From: Planctomycetota bacterium
GTDB taxonomy: Bacteria; Planctomycetota; Phycisphaerae; UBA1845; PWPN01
NCBI GenBank assembly: GCA_029550525.1
Contig: JAKPHF010000077.1
Coordinates: forward strand, 1-64,000
DNA length: 64,000 bases
Reading direction: 5' to 3'
Shown: one piece after another, positions 26,551 through 34,587 of the stretch
Numbering within the stretch: position 1 is the stretch's first letter
Layout: every line of letters begins with the position of its first letter
The notes under the pieces: model-generated
Database searches by the model: none
Seen by the model: only the letters and a program-made list of their open reading frames with translations
What the model was told of the DNA's origin: nothing
Made by a program: the position numbers and the translations under genes

Positions 26551-26571
26551 CGGCGGGGGCAAGCCCCGCCG
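26551..26571 (-). terminator. Hairpin at the 3' end of the hydrogenase operon
   Basis: Perfect arms CGGCGGGG and CCCCGCCG with loop GCAAG, 31 bases past the hydE stop on the minus strand. No long T-run follows, so it may act as a boundary hairpin rather than a classic terminator. Confidence 0.45.
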
Positions 26572-26601
26572 CTCGTTGAAGGACGCAGGGGTAATCTACG
26601 G

Positions 26602-27678
26602 TTACGAGCGGACGCGGCCGCCGGGGCCCTGGCCGATGGTACGGCCGATGGACTGGACGCGGTTCTTCAAGCAGAAGCGGCATTCGCGGGCCGTCTCGTT
26701 GATGCACGCCTTGGCCGGATAGATCTCATAGTGCCGGCGATACTGCACAGGTGTGAGGTTGGGCATGACCACGTTGGCCCCGCGGCAAAGGCCCAATTCG
26801 CGGCCGTTGGCCTTGTTGATCGTGGCCAGGGCGGTGGTGCTGGGGATGTTAGCCTGTGGGCAGAGCAACCGCGTGAGCGCCACCACCTTGTAAGTCATCA
26901 GTTCCGTGTTGGGTACCTGCTGGTCCGGTGGAAGGGGCTGCGGATCGCGGCCCAGGACCGTATCCGGGTGGGGGATATACGGCCCGACGCCGATCATATC
27001 CAGGTCCATCGATCGGAACATGCACAAGTCGTTCACCAGCGTGTCGTAGCTCTGGCCGGGGATGCCAATCATCACGCCGCTGCCGACCTCGTAGCCGAGA
27101 CGCCGCAGTTCCTCGAGCAGGGCGAAACGGTCTGACTTGCGGTTGCCGAGCGGCGGATGGATGCGGTCGTAGAGCTTCAGGTCCGACGTCTCGAAGCGCA
27201 TGAGATAGCGGTCGGCGCCAGCCTGTTTCCAGGCGGCCAAGTCTTCGACCGGCCGCTCGCCGAGGCTGAGCGTGACGGCCAGGCCGACCTCGGACTTGAT
27301 GCGCCGAATGACATCGGCCATCCACGCGACGGTAATCCCGTAGTCCTCGCCCGATTGCATGACCACCGTGCCGTAGCCGTACTCCTTCGCCTCGCGGGCG
27401 CAGGCGAGGATCTCGTCCGCGGTCATGCGGTATCGCTCAATCTTCGTGTTCTCGACGTGCAGGCCGCAGTAGGCGCACCGCCGCACGCAGTGGTTCGAAA
27501 TCTCAATCAATCCGCGGAAATGCACGTCGTCGCCGACCGAGCGACGGCGCATGTCGTCGGCGGCATCCCACAGGTTGCGCAGGCGAACTTCATCGTCTTC
27601 GCGCAGCCAGGCGAGTATCTGATCGTAGCCCAGGCCCGCACCGGCCAGCGGATAAGGTTGGTCGGAGTCCCAAAACAT
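26602..27678 (-). CDS. hydE: [FeFe]-hydrogenase maturase HydE (radical SAM)
   Basis: 358 residues. One of three enzymes that build the diiron part of the H-cluster; HydE works on the HydG-derived Fe-cysteine complex. The radical SAM motif CVRRCAYC gives Cys64, Cys68 and Cys71, followed by GLHVENTKIERYRMT, a HydE hallmark. Later segments (LSLGERPVEDLAAWKQAGAD, MIGIPGQS, GVGPYIPHPDT, NVVMPNLTPVQYRRHYEIYP) also match. Last gene of the hyd operon, 1 base after hydF. Confidence 0.96.
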   Translation of the reverse strand: MFWDSDQPYPLAGAGLGYDQILAWLREDDEVRLRNLWDAADDMRRRSVGDDVHFRGLIEISNHCVRRCAYCGLHVENTKIERYRMTADEILACAREAKEYGYGTVVMQSGEDYGITVAWMADVIRRIKSEVGLAVTLSLGERPVEDLAAWKQAGADRYLMRFETSDLKLYDRIHPPLGNRKSDRFALLEELRRLGYEVGSGVMIGIPGQSYDTLVNDLCMFRSMDLDMIGVGPYIPHPDTVLGRDPQPLPPDQQVPNTELMTYKVVALTRLLCPQANIPSTTALATINKANGRELGLCRGANVVMPNLTPVQYRRHYEIYPAKACINETARECRFCLKNRVQSIGRTIGQGPGGRVRS

Positions 27679-27679
27679 A

Positions 27680-28921
27680 CTACTTCTTTCGGTGTTTGAG
27701 GGCCTCGTACAAATCCAGGGCGGCTGGGAACGGCTCCAGCGCCCGCTCGAAAATCCCCAGGCTGTAGGCGATCACCAGCCCGTAGTTGGTGATGGGCACG
27801 CCCGCCTGCCGGCACCGCATGACGCGCGTCAGCATCTCACGGCGGTTGCTCATGCACGCACCGCAATGGATCACCAGCTTGTACTCGGGCAGGTCGTCCG
27901 GAAAATCGTGGCCCTGCACGTGCGTGAAGTGCAGCTTGCCGCCCACGTACTGCGTAAGCCAGCGCGGAATCTTCACTCGCCCGATGTCCTCGGCGATCGG
28001 ATGGTGCGAGCAGGCCTCGGCCACCAGCACGCGGTCGCCCGCGCGAAGTGAATCGACGGCCATCGCTCCTTCGACCTGTGCCAGTAGATCGCCCTTGAAT
28101 CGCGAGAACAGGATGGAAAAGCTGGTCATGCGCACGTTCGGCGGCGTGTCCGCGGCCACTTTCAGAAACGCCTGTGAGTCGGTGACCACCAGCTTGGGCG
28201 GCGTCCCGAGCCGATCCAGCGCCGCCCGCAGCTCCCGTTCCTTGACTACCATGCAGAACGCATCGCCGTCGAGCAGATCGCGGATCACCTGCACCTGCGG
28301 GAGAATCAGCCGACCCCTGGGCGCCTCCTTGTCGATGGGCACGACCAGGACCGCCATTTCACCCGGGCCGACCAGATCCGCGACGAGCGTCGGGCTGTTG
28401 ATGAACTCGGCCGGAGCGGCGTCGAGCAGGGCCTGACGCAAGTCGACGATGCCGGTCCCGCTGACCGCCGCCGTCTGCACGGTGGGGATCTTGTCGGCGG
28501 CCAGCCGTGAAACGATCGCCTCGTCCGGTCGCCGCGTGTCGGTCTTGTTGAACACGACGATGGCGGGGATCTTTCGCTCGGCGAGTTCGGCCAGAATGCG
28601 GTCCTCGAACTCGCCCCAGCCACTCGGCTCGGTGACGACCACCCCCAGATCGGTGCGGTCGAAGACCTGACGCGTCTTGCGGACCCGCAGCTCACCCAAG
28701 GCGCCAATGTCGTCGATCCCCGCGGTGTCGATGAACAGCACGGGCCCCAACGGCAGGAGCTCCATGGGCTTCTCGACGGGATCGGTCGTCGTGCCCGCGT
28801 GCTCCGAGACGATCGAGACGTTCTGACGCGTGATCGCGTTGAGCAGGCTGGATTTGCCCACGTTGCGCCGGCCGAAAATCCCGATGTGCAGGCGCATTCC
28901 CTTGGGGGCAGCCGCGATCAT
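27680..28921 (-). CDS. hydF: [FeFe]-hydrogenase maturation GTPase HydF
   Basis: 413 residues. Scaffold that carries the diiron subcluster to apo-HydA. GTPase motifs: P-loop GRRNVGKSS (17-25), DTAG (about 65), NKTD (about 125). The C-terminal cluster-binding residues are present: CSHH (304-307) and HCGAC (352-356). The ATG at 28921 overlaps the aspA stop by 4 bases and has GGAG 8 bases upstream, so it is coupled to aspA. Confidence 0.96.
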   Translation of the reverse strand: MIAAAPKGMRLHIGIFGRRNVGKSSLLNAITRQNVSIVSEHAGTTTDPVEKPMELLPLGPVLFIDTAGIDDIGALGELRVRKTRQVFDRTDLGVVVTEPSGWGEFEDRILAELAERKIPAIVVFNKTDTRRPDEAIVSRLAADKIPTVQTAAVSGTGIVDLRQALLDAAPAEFINSPTLVADLVGPGEMAVLVVPIDKEAPRGRLILPQVQVIRDLLDGDAFCMVVKERELRAALDRLGTPPKLVVTDSQAFLKVAADTPPNVRMTSFSILFSRFKGDLLAQVEGAMAVDSLRAGDRVLVAEACSHHPIAEDIGRVKIPRWLTQYVGGKLHFTHVQGHDFPDDLPEYKLVIHCGACMSNRREMLTRVMRCRQAGVPITNYGLVIAYSLGIFERALEPFPAALDLYEALKHRKK

Positions 28922-30375
28922 GAGACCTGCTCCGTCTTCGACTTGCCGCCCTCGTCCGGACGCGGGTGATCGATGTCCACCTGTCCCAGCCGGCAGACCG
29001 CTTCGGCGCTGACCAGGGCGTCGAAGTCCTCGGGCAGCATGATCTCTTCCAACGCCACCTGCTCGCGAATGGTCCGGCCCGCGCGCAAAGCCCGCCAGGC
29101 CAGTTCGGACGCTCCTTCGTAGCCCAGCACGGGCACCAGTGCGGTGGCGGCGGCGGTCGAGGCCTGCACCTCCTGCCGGCAGCGAGTCTCGTCAGCTTCG
29201 ATGCCGTCCACGCACAGCCGTCGCAGGATGTCGCAACTTCTCGCGAGCAAATCGATACTCTCCAACAGGCAATCGGCCACCAGCGGTAGGAACGGGTTCA
29301 ATTCCAGATTACCCGAAGCGCAGGCCACGGCAATGGCCGCGTCGTTGCTCATGACCCGCATGGCCGCCTGGCTCACCGCCTCGGGAATGACCGGGTTCAC
29401 CTTGCCGGGCATGATCGACGAGCCGGACTGCCGCTGGGGAAGGCGAATCTCGCCGATGCCGGCCTGGGGGCCGCACGACATGAACCGCAGATCCGAGCAG
29501 ATCTTCAGCAGGCTGGTCGCGCAGGCCTTGAGGATGCCCGACACTTCGACCCAGACATCGGCGTTCTGCGTGGCCTCCACCAGGTTTTCCGCCCGGGCAA
29601 AGCCGATTCCGGTAACTTGCCGCAACGTCTCGCTGACGCCGAAGATGTACTGTCGCGGAGCAGTCACGCCTGTCCCGATGGCCGTGCCGCCCAGGTTGAC
29701 GACCCGCAGCCGCTCCTCGCATTTGTACACGCGCCAGCGGTCGCGATTGAACGCCTCGGCGTAGGCGGACATCTCGCGGCCCAGCGTGGTCAGCACGGCA
29801 TCCTGCATCTCGGTCCGGCCGATCTTGACCACGTGCTCGAAGCGCCGTTCGGCCGCTTGAAACGATTCCTGCAACGCGACCAGTTGCTCTTCGAGGGGCC
29901 GCAGTCGATGGATGGCGGCCAGGCGCAGCGCCGTGGGGTAGGTGTCATTCGTGCTCTGGTGTCGGTTGATGTCGTCGGTGGGCGAGACGCGGGCGTAGTT
30001 GCCCGGCTTGTCGCCCAGCAACTGCAGCGCCCGGTTGGCCAGCACCTCGTTCACGTTCATGTTCGTGCTCGTGCCGGCTCCGCCCTGGAGGGCATCGACC
30101 CGCACGTGCTCGGTGAGCAGGCCATCGGCCATTTCGCGGCAGGCCCGCTCGATGGCGTCGGCCTTGGCCGCATCGTCCCAGACCCCCAATCTGCGATTGG
30201 TCATGGCACAGGCGAGTTTCACGTAACCGTACGCACGGATCAGGGCGGGGTGTACGGGCCGGAGGCTCAGGGGGAAGTTCTCGATCGCCCGGGCGGTGTG
30301 GATGCCCCACAGCGCATCCGCCGGAATCTTCATTTCGCCGAGAAAGTCCGATTCGGTACGGAACGTCTGGTCCAT
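28918..30375 (-). CDS. aspA: Aspartate ammonia-lyase within the hydrogenase maturation operon
   Basis: 485 residues. Splits aspartate to fumarate and ammonia. The superfamily signature GSSIMPGKVNPV is followed by IPEAVSQAA, the aspartase form; fumarases have TQCEA there. GGAGTSTNMNVNEVLANRA and SPTDDINRHQSTNDTYPTA are also typical. I chose the ATG at 30375 (MDQTFRTESDFLGEM) over one 14 codons upstream because this is where the family begins. Placed between hydG and hydF, as in several anaerobes. Ammonia supply for the azadithiolate bridge, or fumarate as electron sink, are both possible (inference). Confidence 0.9.
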   Translation of the reverse strand: MDQTFRTESDFLGEMKIPADALWGIHTARAIENFPLSLRPVHPALIRAYGYVKLACAMTNRRLGVWDDAAKADAIERACREMADGLLTEHVRVDALQGGAGTSTNMNVNEVLANRALQLLGDKPGNYARVSPTDDINRHQSTNDTYPTALRLAAIHRLRPLEEQLVALQESFQAAERRFEHVVKIGRTEMQDAVLTTLGREMSAYAEAFNRDRWRVYKCEERLRVVNLGGTAIGTGVTAPRQYIFGVSETLRQVTGIGFARAENLVEATQNADVWVEVSGILKACATSLLKICSDLRFMSCGPQAGIGEIRLPQRQSGSSIMPGKVNPVIPEAVSQAAMRVMSNDAAIAVACASGNLELNPFLPLVADCLLESIDLLARSCDILRRLCVDGIEADETRCRQEVQASTAAATALVPVLGYEGASELAWRALRAGRTIREQVALEEIMLPEDFDALVSAEAVCRLGQVDIDHPRPDEGGKSKTEQVS

Positions 30376-30519
30376 GTCGGAACCCCTTACGAGAGCCGCG
30401 ATCGTGCGGGTTGGCATCAGCCCGCGCGGGTGACGTTACTGAACCGCGCGTCTCCCAACCGCCGCGCGGGCCGATACCATCCGGCACGCCCGCGGCTCCG
30501 TCCGCCCCGCACCGATCGG

Positions 30520-31938
30520 TCAGACAAACACGTCCCGCTCGCCGATTCGGACGCTCTTCAACAGTTGTTCCGAGGTCCGAACCTGCGAGGCGCTCATTTG
30601 TTGAAGCGCTTCGGCGATTCGCTTCTCGCCGACCGCCCGAGTGGCCGGCGACGCGTAGTCCTCCAGATACTCCAGGAAGGTGGACAACGCATTGGGGTCG
30701 CAATGTTCCTTGATGTCGCCAGGCTTGGCCAGGTCCATGAAATCCTGACCGGTCCGGCCCAGCCGGTAACACGCCGTGCAGAACGACGGGATGTAGCCCA
30801 GTTCTGCCACGTCCCGCACGACCTCGTCGAGCGGGCGGTGATCGCCGAGCTGGAACTGGCTTTCGTCGCCCTCGTTATCATCGTGCGAATAACCGCCGGG
30901 GTTCGTCCGGCTGCCGGCGGAAATCTGCGACACGCCCAGCGCGAACGACTCCCGTCGTATGTTAGGCGTCTCGCGGGTGGACATGATGATCCCGGTATAG
31001 GGGACCGCCAGTCGCAGAATCGCGACGATCTTGCGGAAGTCGATGTCGGAGACGGCATGCGGGGGCTGGCTGGCGATGACCGAGTCCACCGCCGGCTCGA
31101 GCCGGGGCACGCTGATGGTGTGCGGCCCGACGCCGAACTTGGCTTCCAGGTGGGCGATGTGCTGCATCATGGCCAGCACCTCAAACCGCCAGTCGAACAG
31201 ACCGAAGAGCACGCCGATGCCCACGTCGTCGATGCCCGCCTCCATGGCCCGGTCCATAGCCGAGATCCGCCAATCGTAGTCCTTCTTGGGGCCGGCCACG
31301 TGCATCTGCGCGTACGTCTCGCGGTGGTAGGTCTCCTGGAACAACTGATACGTGCCGATGTTGGCGGCCTTGAGCTGGCGGAACTCGTCCACGCTCAGCG
31401 GCGCCAGGTTGACGTTGACGCGGCGAATCTCGCCCCGCCCGCTTCGCGTGTTGTACACGGTTTCAATGGCGTCCAGGACGTACTTGAGCCCCTCACGGGG
31501 ATACGACTCGCCGGCCACGATCAGGATGCGCTTGTGACCCTGCTCGACCAGGATGCGCGTCTCGCGGGCGATCTCCTCCTGCGTGAGGGCCCGCCGCTTG
31601 ACTCCTTTGCTCTTGGCCCGGAAAGCACAATAGAGGCACTCGTTCGAACAGAGGTTCGAGATATACAGCGGGGCGAACAGCACCAGCCGTGACCCGTAAA
31701 TTTCCTGCTTGACCTTCCGTGCCGTCTCGAACAGCTCGTGCAACAGCTCCGGGTCGCTGATCGACATGAGGGCCGCCACCTGCCGGGCGTCCAACCCTTT
31801 GTGCTCGGCCGCCTTGGCCAGAACCTCGCGGACGAGGACGGCGTCGCACCGGCGATGGGTGGCGAGAATGTGTTCGATCTGTTCGGCGTTGATGGCGACC
31901 GTGGCACCGGTCTGGGATGAGGTCGATTGCGCTTTCAT
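30520..31938 (-). CDS. hydG: [FeFe]-hydrogenase maturase HydG (tyrosine lyase)
   Basis: 472 residues, the family's length. Cleaves tyrosine to give CO and cyanide bound to iron. The radical SAM motif CSNECLYC gives Cys97, Cys101 and Cys104; the C-terminal auxiliary cluster motif is in PSFCTACYRLGRTGQDFM. Other matches: HKRILIVAGESYP and ETYHRETYAQMH. The start at 31938 gives the expected N-terminus; the much longer open frame upstream is not coding. No strong ribosome binding site is visible. The 286 bases between it and the receiver gene show no gene. Confidence 0.96.
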   Translation of the reverse strand: MKAQSTSSQTGATVAINAEQIEHILATHRRCDAVLVREVLAKAAEHKGLDARQVAALMSISDPELLHELFETARKVKQEIYGSRLVLFAPLYISNLCSNECLYCAFRAKSKGVKRRALTQEEIARETRILVEQGHKRILIVAGESYPREGLKYVLDAIETVYNTRSGRGEIRRVNVNLAPLSVDEFRQLKAANIGTYQLFQETYHRETYAQMHVAGPKKDYDWRISAMDRAMEAGIDDVGIGVLFGLFDWRFEVLAMMQHIAHLEAKFGVGPHTISVPRLEPAVDSVIASQPPHAVSDIDFRKIVAILRLAVPYTGIIMSTRETPNIRRESFALGVSQISAGSRTNPGGYSHDDNEGDESQFQLGDHRPLDEVVRDVAELGYIPSFCTACYRLGRTGQDFMDLAKPGDIKEHCDPNALSTFLEYLEDYASPATRAVGEKRIAEALQQMSASQVRTSEQLLKSVRIGERDVFV

Positions 31939-32224
31939 GGGCGGTTCTTCGCTTTCACGGCTATACCGGAGATGATATCGCCCGGGTAGCCGCGGGCAAA
32001 CAGAAGAGCCGAGAGGGGAGGAAAGAGTGGGAGGATGAGGAACGTCTTGCCCTCCACACTCTCGGCGTTCTGCGGTGTTCCAAACCCCGGGAACCCGGCA
32101 TCCAAAACGCATGGATCCCGATCTCGGGGATAGCTTCTTTGGCCAAGCCCCCGGGACCTGAGCCCTGGGGACTTCGGGGCGGGTAGCTGATCCGCCTCGG
32201 GTGGGCGTGACGCCCGCCAAACCA

Positions 32225-32641
32225 CTACTTCAACAGCCGGTCGATCTCGCGGGTCAGCTGCTCGAACCGCACCGGCTTGGACAGCAGGGCGTCGGCCTTG
32301 ACCCACGACCGCTCCTCGGCGGTGGCGGTGTCGAAGTCGATTCCGGTCTCGCTCGAGACCGACGTGATGAGAATCACGGGAATCGAGGGGTCATTCTTCT
32401 TGATGCGATGCGACAGAACGAACCCGCCGTCCATCTTCTCCATCATGACGTCCAGGACGGCCAGGTCGGGCCGATGTTCCCTGAGCACTTCTTCCGCCGC
32501 CGCCTCTCCCTGAGCAGGCAATACGTTGTAGCCGGCCTGCTCGAGCAGAACCTTCTGCTGCATCAGGAAATCCGGGTCATCGTCCACCAGGAGGACCGTC
32601 TTGCGATCCTTGAACTTCACGTCCTCGGCCAGGTTGATCAT
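32225..32641 (-). CDS. Single-domain response regulator in the hydrogenase operon
   Basis: 138 residues, a CheY-like receiver and nothing else. Acidic pocket LVDDDPDF, phospho-acceptor Asp in LAVLDVMMEKMDGG, switch Ser/Thr in ILITSVSSE and Lys in LLSKPV. An insertion (GIDFDTATAEERSWVKADA) lies before the last strand. The ATG at 32641 has GGAG 9 bases upstream; one 7 codons earlier has none. It lies between hydA and hydG and probably interacts with the kinase encoded at 37495. Confidence 0.85.
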   Translation of the reverse strand: MINLAEDVKFKDRKTVLLVDDDPDFLMQQKVLLEQAGYNVLPAQGEAAAEEVLREHRPDLAVLDVMMEKMDGGFVLSHRIKKNDPSIPVILITSVSSETGIDFDTATAEERSWVKADALLSKPVRFEQLTREIDRLLK

Positions 32642-32757
32642 CGTCGTGCTCTCCGTCCCCATGCGGGGTCAATCTTCTCGGTGCATCCGATACGTTGTCG
32701 CTTCCCGTTCGCACTTCGTCGTGCGAGGCCGGCCAGCCCGCCGACGTGACCCGCTGC

Positions 32758-34479
32758 TCAGACCAGCACTTTGCGGGCCGTGTAGTGCGTGTGGAGCAGG
32801 TGGTGGCTCTTTTCGCCGAGCGGCTTGACGAGGAACTCGTCATAGAGCCGTTTGACGGCGGCGTTCGCATGCGACGTTCGCACGGCCTCCGTGTCGTCGA
32901 TCGCGTACAGCGCCTTCATTCTCGCCCGGATGGCGTCGCGCTCGGCGCCGATGGGCTGGCCGCCGCCCGCGATGCATCCGCCCGGGCAGGTCATCACTTC
33001 GATGAAGTGCAGGTCGCTGCGGCCCGCCCGCACCTCGTCCATCAGCTTGCGGGCGTTGCCCAGGCTGCTGACCACGGCCACGCCCACGTTCAGACCGTTG
33101 ATGTCCAGCCGGGCTTCTTTCACGCCGTCGAGTCCACGCACCGCCTCGACTTTCAGATTGCCCAGCTCTTTGCCGGTGATCATCCAGTACGCCGTGCGAA
33201 TGGCCGCTTCCATGACGCCGCCGCTGGCTCCAAACAGCTTGCCCGCCGTGGTCCGTTCGCCGAACGGCGTGTCGGCGGTGTCCGGCTCCAGCGCGGCCAG
33301 GTCGATGCCTCGCATGCGGATCAACCGTGCCAGCTCGCGGGTGGTCAGGACCGCGTCGATGTCGGGCAGGCCGTGCTGGGTCATCTCCGGCCGTCCGGCC
33401 TCGAACTTCTTGGCCGTGCACGGCATGATGCTGACGCTGAATATCTTCTTCGGATCGATTCCCTCGCGCTGGGCGAAATAACTCTTCACCACCGCGCCGA
33501 GCATCTGCTGCGGGCTCTTGCAGGTGGACAGATTCGGCATCAGGTCCGGATAAAACGATTCGACGAACTTGATCCAGCCCGGCGAGCAGCTGGTCATCAT
33601 GGGCAGCTTGCCTCCGTTCTGGATACGGTGCACAAGCTCGGAGGCCTCTTCCATGATGGTCAGGTCGGCGCTAAAGCCGGTGTCGAACACGCGGTCGAAG
33701 CCCAGGCGCCGCAGGGCCGCGGTCATCACGCCGGCCACGTCCATGCCCGCCGGGAGCCCCAGCAATTCGCCCAGCGTCACGCTGACCGCCGGGGCGTGCT
33801 GCACGACCACCATGCGCTCCGGATCGTTGATGGCGTCGATGACCTCCTTGAGGTGGCTCTGCTCGCGGAGGGCGCCGGTGGGGCAGACGTTGATGCACTG
33901 GCCGCAGTAGACGCAGCTCGACAGGTTGAGCCCTTCCTCGAACGCCGTGCCGATGCGGGTGTTGGAGCCTCGGCCGACGAAGTCGATGGCGGCCACGCCC
34001 TGGATCTCTTCGCACACTCGCACGCACTTGCCGCACAGGATGCACTTGGCCGGGTCGCGGACGAGCGACGGGCTGGACACGTCGGGCTTCCACTTGCTCT
34101 TCTCGCCCGCGTACCGCCGCTGGCGAACGCCCAACTCCTCGGCCAGATCCTGCAGCTGGCAGTTGTTGTTGCGCACGCAGTACAGGCAGTCATCGGGATG
34201 ATCGGCCAGGAGCAGTTCCACGATGGTCTTGCGGGCCCGCACCGCACGCGGCGAGTGCGTCTTGATCTTCATGCCCTCGCTGACCGGGAACGCACAGCTC
34301 GGGGTCAGGTTGGGAGCCCCTTCGACCTCGACCACGCACATGCGGCAGGCCCCGCTGGGCAGCAGGCCCTCCATGTGGCACAGAGTCGGTATCTTCACGC
34401 CGGCCCGCCGAAGCACGGGCAAGAGCATCTCGCCCTGTTCCGCCTGAACCGTTCGCCCGTTGACTTCAATGTTTACCAT
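32758..34479 (-). CDS. hydA: [FeFe]-hydrogenase catalytic subunit, bifurcating type (HydA/HndD)
   Basis: 573 residues. N-terminal [2Fe-2S] domain (Cys34, 45, 48, 62), a His-Cys3 [4Fe-4S] site (His94, Cys98, 101, 107), two [4Fe-4S] clusters (Cys146-156 and Cys189-199), then the H-cluster domain with TSCSPGW (296-302), MPCTAKKFE (352-360) and EVMTCPGGCIAGGGQP. All H-cluster cysteines are present. The subunit set with HydB and HydC is that of trimeric NAD- and ferredoxin-linked enzymes. The ATG at 34479 follows AAGGGG. The C-terminus has the family's small extra domain (HYTARKVLV). Confidence 0.97.
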   Translation of the reverse strand: MVNIEVNGRTVQAEQGEMLLPVLRRAGVKIPTLCHMEGLLPSGACRMCVVEVEGAPNLTPSCAFPVSEGMKIKTHSPRAVRARKTIVELLLADHPDDCLYCVRNNNCQLQDLAEELGVRQRRYAGEKSKWKPDVSSPSLVRDPAKCILCGKCVRVCEEIQGVAAIDFVGRGSNTRIGTAFEEGLNLSSCVYCGQCINVCPTGALREQSHLKEVIDAINDPERMVVVQHAPAVSVTLGELLGLPAGMDVAGVMTAALRRLGFDRVFDTGFSADLTIMEEASELVHRIQNGGKLPMMTSCSPGWIKFVESFYPDLMPNLSTCKSPQQMLGAVVKSYFAQREGIDPKKIFSVSIMPCTAKKFEAGRPEMTQHGLPDIDAVLTTRELARLIRMRGIDLAALEPDTADTPFGERTTAGKLFGASGGVMEAAIRTAYWMITGKELGNLKVEAVRGLDGVKEARLDINGLNVGVAVVSSLGNARKLMDEVRAGRSDLHFIEVMTCPGGCIAGGGQPIGAERDAIRARMKALYAIDDTEAVRTSHANAAVKRLYDEFLVKPLGEKSHHLLHTHYTARKVLV

Positions 34480-34498
34480 TACGAAAACCCCTTGACTC

Positions 34499-34582
34499 GA
34501 GCCGCGGGCTTCAACCCCGCGCGGGCCTTGGATCACGGATGCTTGCTCTACGGAATTCCGCGCGGGCTGAAACCCGCGGCTC
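34499..34582. repeat. Pair of REP-like hairpins in inverted orientation between hydB and hydA
   Basis: Left unit 34499-34524 (GAGCCGCGGGCTTCAA then CCCCGCGCGG) and right unit 34558-34582 (CCGCGCGGGCTGAAA then CCCGCGGCTC) are near-perfect reverse complements, and each folds alone. A single related unit is at 39461-39480. It sits in the only larger gap inside hydCBA. Confidence 0.7.
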
Positions 34583-34587
34583 GTTGC

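Noticed and set aside
28918..30375. Reading aspA as fumarase class II
   Set aside because: After the shared GSSIMPGKVNP signature the sequence continues VIPEAV, the aspartase form, not TQCEA as in fumarases.
29617..31692. 691-codon plus-strand frame across aspA and hydG
   Set aside because: Opposite two clear genes, no family resemblance, and it crosses the gap between them only because stops are rare in GC-rich DNA.
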